A DNA stretch of 64,000 nucleotides from Candidatus Cacconaster stercorequi (GTDB lineage Bacteria; Bacillota; Clostridia; Oscillospirales; Oscillospiraceae). Shown one piece after another: positions 59,438 to 64,000 of the stretch. Under the pieces are notes generated by a model. That model ran no database searches and was not told the DNA's origin. It saw only the letters and a list, made by a program, of their open reading frames with translations. Location of the stretch: NCBI GenBank assembly GCA_018064925.1, contig JAGHUH010000023.1, positions 62,001-126,000 of the forward strand, read 5' to 3'. Position 1 is the stretch's first letter, and each line of letters begins with the position of its first letter. The position numbers and the translations under genes are program-made.

Positions 59438-61897
59438 ATGAATGAAAATAGATTTACTTCCGGCGCGGAGGAGGCGCTGCGTCTGGCGCAGGAGGCCGCC
59501 GAGGAGCTGGGCCACGGCTATGTGGGCAGTGAGCATCTGCTGCTGGGGCTGATGCGGGAAGAGGACGGTATGGCGCACCGCGTCCTGACCGAGCACGGTC
59601 TGACGGACGAGATGATCTGCTCCATCCTGCAGCGCAGCGTGGGTACCGGTCTGGGCGGTACGGCACCCACTCAGGGACTGACACCCCGCTGCAAGAGCGC
59701 CATTGAGCTGGCTGTGGGTGAAGCGGGACGCATGGGGGCAGGGTACATCGGTACCGAGCACCTGCTGCTGGGGCTCCTGCGAGAGGGCGGCAACATGGCG
59801 GTGCGCATTCTGCGTACCGTGGGCGTGGATCCCAAGAAGATGTACGCCGGCGTGATGAAAAAGATCAACGAGGCGCCCCGCACCGTGACCAGCGGCGGCG
59901 CGACGCCCAACAAGGAAGAAGACAAGAGCGGCAAGACGCTTGCCGAGTTTACCCGCGATCTGACGGAGATGGCGCGAGAGGGGAAACTGGACCCGGTGAT
60001 CGGCCGCGAGCAGGAGATCCGCCGCGTGATCCAGATCCTGTCCCGCCGCACCAAGAACAACCCGGTGCTCATCGGTGAGCCCGGCGTGGGCAAGACTGCC
60101 ATTGCCGAGGGATTGGCACAAAGCATCATCAGCGCCGATGTGCCGGAGGAGCTGTTGGATAAGAAGATCCTGTCCCTTGACCTTTCCGGCATGGTGGCAG
60201 GCACCAAGTATCGCGGCGAGTTTGAAGAGCGCATCAAGAACACATTGGAGGAGGTCAAAAAGGCCGGCAATGTGATTTTATTTATCGACGAGCTGCACAC
60301 CATTGTGGGTGCCGGCAGCGCCGAGGGTGCCGTGGATGCCGCCAACATCATCAAGCCGGCGCTGGGCCGCGGTGAGATCCGCGTCATCGGCGCCACCACC
60401 CTGAACGAGTACCGCAAGTATATCGAGAAGGACGCGGCCTTGGAGCGCCGCTTCCAGCCGGTGACCGTGGGGGAACCCACTCCGGAGGACGCGGTGGAGA
60501 TCCTGAAGGGCCTGCGGGATAAGTATGAGGCGCACCACAAGCTGACCATCACCGACGAGGCCATCGAGGCGGCGGTGCAGCTATCCAAGCGATATATCAA
60601 TGACCGCTTCCTGCCGGATAAGGCCATTGATCTGATGGACGAGGCGGCCAGTCAGGTGCGTATGGCGGCGGAGACCGTTTCCCCTGACCTGAAGAGTCTG
60701 GAGGAAAAGATCAACACCCTCCACGCCGAAAAGGCGGCGGCTATTGACGCACAGGACTTTGAAAAGGCGGCACAGCTCCGGGATATCGAGAAGGATTACG
60801 CCGAGCAGGTGGAGATCGAGCGGGACAACTGGCGCCGGCAGCAGAAGCAGAGCTACGGCAGCGTCACCGCCGATGACATCGCCGCGGTGGTGGCGGGCTG
60901 GACAGGGATTCCCGTTCAGCGCCTGACAGAGGACGAGAGCGCAAGACTGCTGAAGCTGGAGGAGACGCTGCACGCCCGGGTGGTGGGACAGGACGAGGCC
61001 GTTACCGCGGTGGCCAAGGCCATCCGTCGCGGCCGCGTGGGGCTGAAGGATCCCAAGCGCCCCATCGGCAGCTTCCTGTTTTTGGGGCCCACCGGCGTGG
61101 GCAAGACCGAGCTGTGCAAGACGCTGGCGGAGTGTATGTTCGGCGATGAAAATGCCATGATCCGCATTGATATGTCCGAATACATGGAAAAGCACACGGT
61201 GTCCCGTCTGGTGGGCTCACCTCCGGGCTATGTGGGCCACGAGGAGGGTGGTCAGCTCACCGAAAAGGTGCGGCGCAAGCCGTACAGCGTGGTGCTGTTC
61301 GATGAGATCGAAAAGGCCCACGAGGATGTGTGGAACATTCTGCTGCAGATTCTGGAGGACGGCATCGTCACCGACTCCCAGGGCAGACGGGTGGACTTCA
61401 AGAACACCGTCATCGTGATGACCTCCAATGTGGGTGCCAAGAATATCACCGCCGCCGAGACAACACGGCTGGGCTTCTCCGCAGAGGACGCAGTGAGCGA
61501 TGAGGCGGAGCGCTTTAACCGCATCCGCCAGGCCGTGATGGGCGAGCTGCGGCGCACCTTTAAGCCGGAATTCCTGAACCGCATTGACGAGACCATCGTG
61601 TTCCGTCAGCTGACGGAGGCGGATATCGTGCAGATCGCCGGACGGATGCTGGAGGTGACCGGCAAGCGCATGGCGACCCAAGGCATCACACTGGAGAGCG
61701 ACGATGAGGCCGTGGCGGTGCTGGCCAGAGAGGGCTTTGACCCCCAATACGGTGCAAGACCGCTGCGACGCGCCATCCAAAATCAAGTGGAGGACGCCGT
61801 GGCCGAGCTGATGCTGGAAGGGACGCTGCAAAGCGGCGACATCGCCTGCGTGAAGCTCCGCGACGGAAAGGTTGCCATGGAAAAGAAGGCAGAATAA
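59438..61897 (+). CDS. clpC: ATP-dependent Clp protease ATPase subunit ClpC
   Basis: 819 residues from [14 protein letters not shown]. Two N-terminal Clp repeats (1-145), AAA-1 with GEPGVGKTA, a middle UVR-type coiled coil ([15 protein letters not shown]), AAA-2 with [10 protein letters not shown] and a C-terminal D2-small domain. Unfolds substrates for ClpP. An ATG at 59426 sits on the ribosome site AAGGG and was not chosen. Last gene of the CtsR operon. Confidence 0.97.
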   Translation: MNENRFTSGAEEALRLAQEAAEELGHGYVGSEHLLLGLMREEDGMAHRVLTEHGLTDEMICSILQRSVGTGLGGTAPTQGLTPRCKSAIELAVGEAGRMGAGYIGTEHLLLGLLREGGNMAVRILRTVGVDPKKMYAGVMKKINEAPRTVTSGGATPNKEEDKSGKTLAEFTRDLTEMAREGKLDPVIGREQEIRRVIQILSRRTKNNPVLIGEPGVGKTAIAEGLAQSIISADVPEELLDKKILSLDLSGMVAGTKYRGEFEERIKNTLEEVKKAGNVILFIDELHTIVGAGSAEGAVDAANIIKPALGRGEIRVIGATTLNEYRKYIEKDAALERRFQPVTVGEPTPEDAVEILKGLRDKYEAHHKLTITDEAIEAAVQLSKRYINDRFLPDKAIDLMDEAASQVRMAAETVSPDLKSLEEKINTLHAEKAAAIDAQDFEKAAQLRDIEKDYAEQVEIERDNWRRQQKQSYGSVTADDIAAVVAGWTGIPVQRLTEDESARLLKLEETLHARVVGQDEAVTAVAKAIRRGRVGLKDPKRPIGSFLFLGPTGVGKTELCKTLAECMFGDENAMIRIDMSEYMEKHTVSRLVGSPPGYVGHEEGGQLTEKVRRKPYSVVLFDEIEKAHEDVWNILLQILEDGIVTDSQGRRVDFKNTVIVMTSNVGAKNITAAETTRLGFSAEDAVSDEAERFNRIRQAVMGELRRTFKPEFLNRIDETIVFRQLTEADIVQIAGRMLEVTGKRMATQGITLESDDEAVAVLAREGFDPQYGARPLRRAIQNQVEDAVAELMLEGTLQSGDIACVKLRDGKVAMEKKAE

Positions 61898-61914
61898 TCG
61901 ACTGCTCATCAAGT

Positions 61915-61950
61915 AACCGTGCTGTTTCTTCGGAAACGGCACGGTTATTT
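61915..61950 (+). terminator. Terminator after clpC
   Basis: AACCGTGC-x-GTTTC/GAAAC-x-GCACGGTT stem with TTCG loop (61915-61946), then ATTTTG. Confidence 0.82.
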
Positions 61951-62086
61951 TGCATGGAAACTGTAGGTTGCGGAAAAATTTGAAACAATCCGTAAATTGT
62001 AACCAAAAGTTGATAGAAAAGAGAGCACTTTGTGGTAAAATAAATGTGTAAATGAGAAGAACAAAATAAAAGGAAAGGAGCTTTCC

Positions 62087-63835
62087 ATGAATATCAATTG
62101 GAATGACCCCAATTTTGAGGGCTTTGCCGGACAGACCCCTTTTGGTAAAAGGGCGAATAAGCCGCCAAAAGAGCGCAAGCCCATCGGCTCACCGTTGGGG
62201 CGGACGCTGATCAATCTGGCGGTGACGCTGGTGTTCGGTGCCATCTACTACTATCTGGTGCTGCCGCCGTTTAACCTGCAGGCGAAGGAGTTCTATGTAT
62301 TCGTCCTGCTGTTGTGCCTGTGCTATGTGCTGTGCGCCATCTTTACCTCCGGCTTTCAGGGTACCGGCGCCAAGGGCTATTTCAGCTTTGTAAAGCAGCA
62401 ATGTAAGATCCCGGCCATTCTGGCGGCGGTACTGGTGGCGGTGGCACTGGTAGGTGCGCTGATCGGCTGGCAGGTATTCCGCGCCGGCGCGTACCGCGAT
62501 CTGCTGGATGTACAGACCGGCGACTTTGCCGCCGAGGTGGAGGAGATCTCATTTGACCAGATTCCCATGCTGGATCGGGACAGCGCCATGAAGCTGGGCA
62601 ACCGCAAGCTGGGCGAGCTGGCGGACATGGTGTCGCAGTTCGAGGTGGCGGATGACTACACCCAGATCAACTACAAGGGCCGCCCGGTGCGGGTGACATC
62701 CCTGCGCTACGGTGATGTGATCAAGTGGTTCAACAACCGCGCCGACGGTCTGCCTGCTTATCTGATTATCGATATGGTAACCCAGAAGGTGGATGTAGTG
62801 CGCCTGAACGACGGCATTCGCTATACCACCGCCGAGCATTTCGGGCGCAATCTCTACCGCTATCTGCGTTTCCACTATCCCACCTATCTGTTTGACGATC
62901 CCGCCTTTGAGATCGACGAGCAGGGCAATCCCTACTGGGTGTGCCCGCGCATCATCAAGACCATCGGTCTGTTCGGCGGCACGGATATCAACGGCGCGGT
63001 GCTGGTGAACGCCATTACCGGCGAGTGCAGCTACTACGATGCCGACGATGTGCCCCAGTGGGTGGATCATGTGTACACCGCGGATCTGATCGTGCAGCAG
63101 TATGACTATCACGGCACCTATATCAACGGCTTTATCAACTCGCTCTTCGGTCAGCGCGAGGTCACCGAGACCACTGAGGGCTACAACTATATTGCCATTG
63201 GTGACGATGTCTATATGTACACCGGTATCACCTCCGTGGTCAGCGACGAGAGCAATATTGGCTTCATCCTGTCCAATCAGCGCACCAAGGAGACGCACTT
63301 CTACTCCGTGGCCGGTGCCGAGGAGTACTCCGCCATGGACAGCGCACAAGGTCAGGTGCAGCAGATGCACTATGAGGCCACCTTCCCGCTGCTGCTGAAT
63401 ATCTCCGAGCAGCCCACCTACTTTATGGCGCTGAAGGACGCGGCGGGGCTGGTGAAGATGTATGCCATGGTCAATGTCAGCCAGTATCAGATCGTGGCTA
63501 CCGGCACCAATGTGGCCGACTGCGAGGGCAACTATCGCGTGATGCTGGCCAACAACCACCTGATCTCCGAGGAGGATGCTGAGTTGGTCATCACCGATCA
63601 GGGGGAGAGCACCGGAAAGATCGCGGAGATCCGCAGCGCCGTCATAGACGGCAACACATGGTACTATCTGCGGCTGGACGGTGAGCAGGTGTATTACGCG
63701 GTTTCTGCCGCCGATGACCGCAGCGTGGTGATTTTAAATCCCGGCGATACCGTGACTGTCAAATTCGCACAGGGCGAGGGCGGTATTCTGGAGGCATACA
63801 GCGTAACGCAGAACACAAATAAAGAAAACACATAA
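62087..63835 (+). CDS. Large membrane-anchored protein of unknown function
   Basis: 582 residues. Three hydrophobic segments at about 37-57, 67-90 and 105-130, then a long extracytoplasmic region (about 140-582) with no recognised motif. Asn-, Asp- and Tyr-rich stretches (GGTDINGAVLVNAITGECSYY) and paired GxTWYYLRLDGEQVYY-type strands suggest a beta-rich fold. GGAAAGGAG precedes the ATG. Twelve bases upstream of the AIM24-family gene, so likely co-transcribed. I do not recognise the family. Confidence 0.8.
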   Translation: MNINWNDPNFEGFAGQTPFGKRANKPPKERKPIGSPLGRTLINLAVTLVFGAIYYYLVLPPFNLQAKEFYVFVLLLCLCYVLCAIFTSGFQGTGAKGYFSFVKQQCKIPAILAAVLVAVALVGALIGWQVFRAGAYRDLLDVQTGDFAAEVEEISFDQIPMLDRDSAMKLGNRKLGELADMVSQFEVADDYTQINYKGRPVRVTSLRYGDVIKWFNNRADGLPAYLIIDMVTQKVDVVRLNDGIRYTTAEHFGRNLYRYLRFHYPTYLFDDPAFEIDEQGNPYWVCPRIIKTIGLFGGTDINGAVLVNAITGECSYYDADDVPQWVDHVYTADLIVQQYDYHGTYINGFINSLFGQREVTETTEGYNYIAIGDDVYMYTGITSVVSDESNIGFILSNQRTKETHFYSVAGAEEYSAMDSAQGQVQQMHYEATFPLLLNISEQPTYFMALKDAAGLVKMYAMVNVSQYQIVATGTNVADCEGNYRVMLANNHLISEEDAELVITDQGESTGKIAEIRSAVIDGNTWYYLRLDGEQVYYAVSAADDRSVVILNPGDTVTVKFAQGEGGILEAYSVTQNTNKENT

Positions 63836-63848
63836 GGAGGAAAAAGGT

Positions 63849-64000
63849 ATGCAGTATGAGATCAAGGGCGGCGTATTCCCTGTGGTGGAATGCCAGCTTC
63901 AGGACGGCGAGAAGATGATTACCGAGAGCGGCTCCATGGTGTGGATGAGCCCCAACATGGAGATGCAGACCTCCGGCGGCGGTATGGGCAAGATGTTCTC
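63849..64000 (+). CDS. AIM24/TIGR00266-family protein, 5' part only
   Basis: First 50 codons visible, beginning MQYEIKGGVFPVVECQL and continuing with the GSMVWM and GGGMGKMF blocks typical of AIM24-family beta-helix proteins. AAGGAGGAAAAAGGT precedes the ATG. Runs off the right edge. Family function unknown. Confidence 0.85.
   Translation, partial: MQYEIKGGVFPVVECQLQDGEKMITESGSMVWMSPNMEMQTSGGGMGKMF

Noticed and set aside
1-64000. CRISPR arrays, rRNA genes and insertion-sequence transposases
   Set aside because: No regularly spaced repeats, rRNA sequence or transposase was seen anywhere in the window.

Overview
This window looks like chromosome from a spore-forming member of the Clostridia, probably an Oscillospiraceae-type gut anaerobe. 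The evidence is the GC-rich core with AGGAGG-type ribosome binding sites, yaaL-bofA, spoIID, a DUF1540 protein, a small 2[4Fe-4S] ferredoxin, the ctsR-mcsA-clpC operon, and M-box and yybP-ykoY riboswitches. The assignment rests on gene content and style only.

Positions 1 to about 8,823 are visibly more AT-rich and hold a mobile element: a large serine recombinase running off the left edge, a MobT-type relaxase, an FtsK/TcpA-type coupling ATPase, small accessory genes behind a promoter and attenuator, and cargo (a coiled-coil membrane protein, a secreted LRR/FN3-like protein, a small HTH regulator and a SprT-like metalloprotein). No type IV secretion genes are visible, so it resembles an integrative mobilizable element. 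Its right end falls inside a reading frame whose first 34 codons match the N-terminal helix-turn-helix part of SpoIIID, the mother-cell sporulation regulator. The rest of spoIIID is absent to the right and is predicted to lie just left of the window, beyond the recombinase. This is the most interesting observation: an element splitting a sporulation regulator in the manner of the skin element in sigK.

From 9 kb the sequence is core chromosome. 9.0-16.4 kb: nucleotide hydrolase, msrA, an NhaC-type antiporter with two leader ORFs, nitrilase, rplM-rpsI, a TtcA-like thiolase, yaaL-bofA and tadA. 16.6-22.4 kb: spoIID, a two-component system next to htrA, a TauE/SafE exporter split into two genes, and a DUF1540 protein. 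22.5-35.4 kb: M-box and mgtE, radC, then a run with uvrB, two membrane proteins, ybaK, uvrA, recD2 and comFC. 35.4-43.6 kb: mreB/mbl, an aminotransferase, a DUF2461 protein, a P-type ATPase behind a manganese riboswitch, and a peptidoglycan-binding protein with a partner. 43.6-54.7 kb: tRNA-Leu(CAA), a lipoprotein with a second two-component system, yqhQ-prmC, recA-recX-rimO-pgsA, and rsmI with a tRNA1(Val)-type methyltransferase. 54.8-64 kb: ferredoxin, a three-gene purine/methylthioadenosine salvage operon, ctsR-mcsA-clpC with CtsR operators, a large membrane protein, and the start of an AIM24-family gene.

DNA repair and recombination (radC, uvrB, uvrA, recD2, recA, recX) and sporulation (spoIIID remnant, spoIID, yaaL-bofA) recur across the window. 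SpoIIID normally helps switch on sigK and BofA holds back pro-SigmaK processing, so an interrupted spoIIID in a strain that keeps bofA and spoIID matters for whether and how it sporulates.
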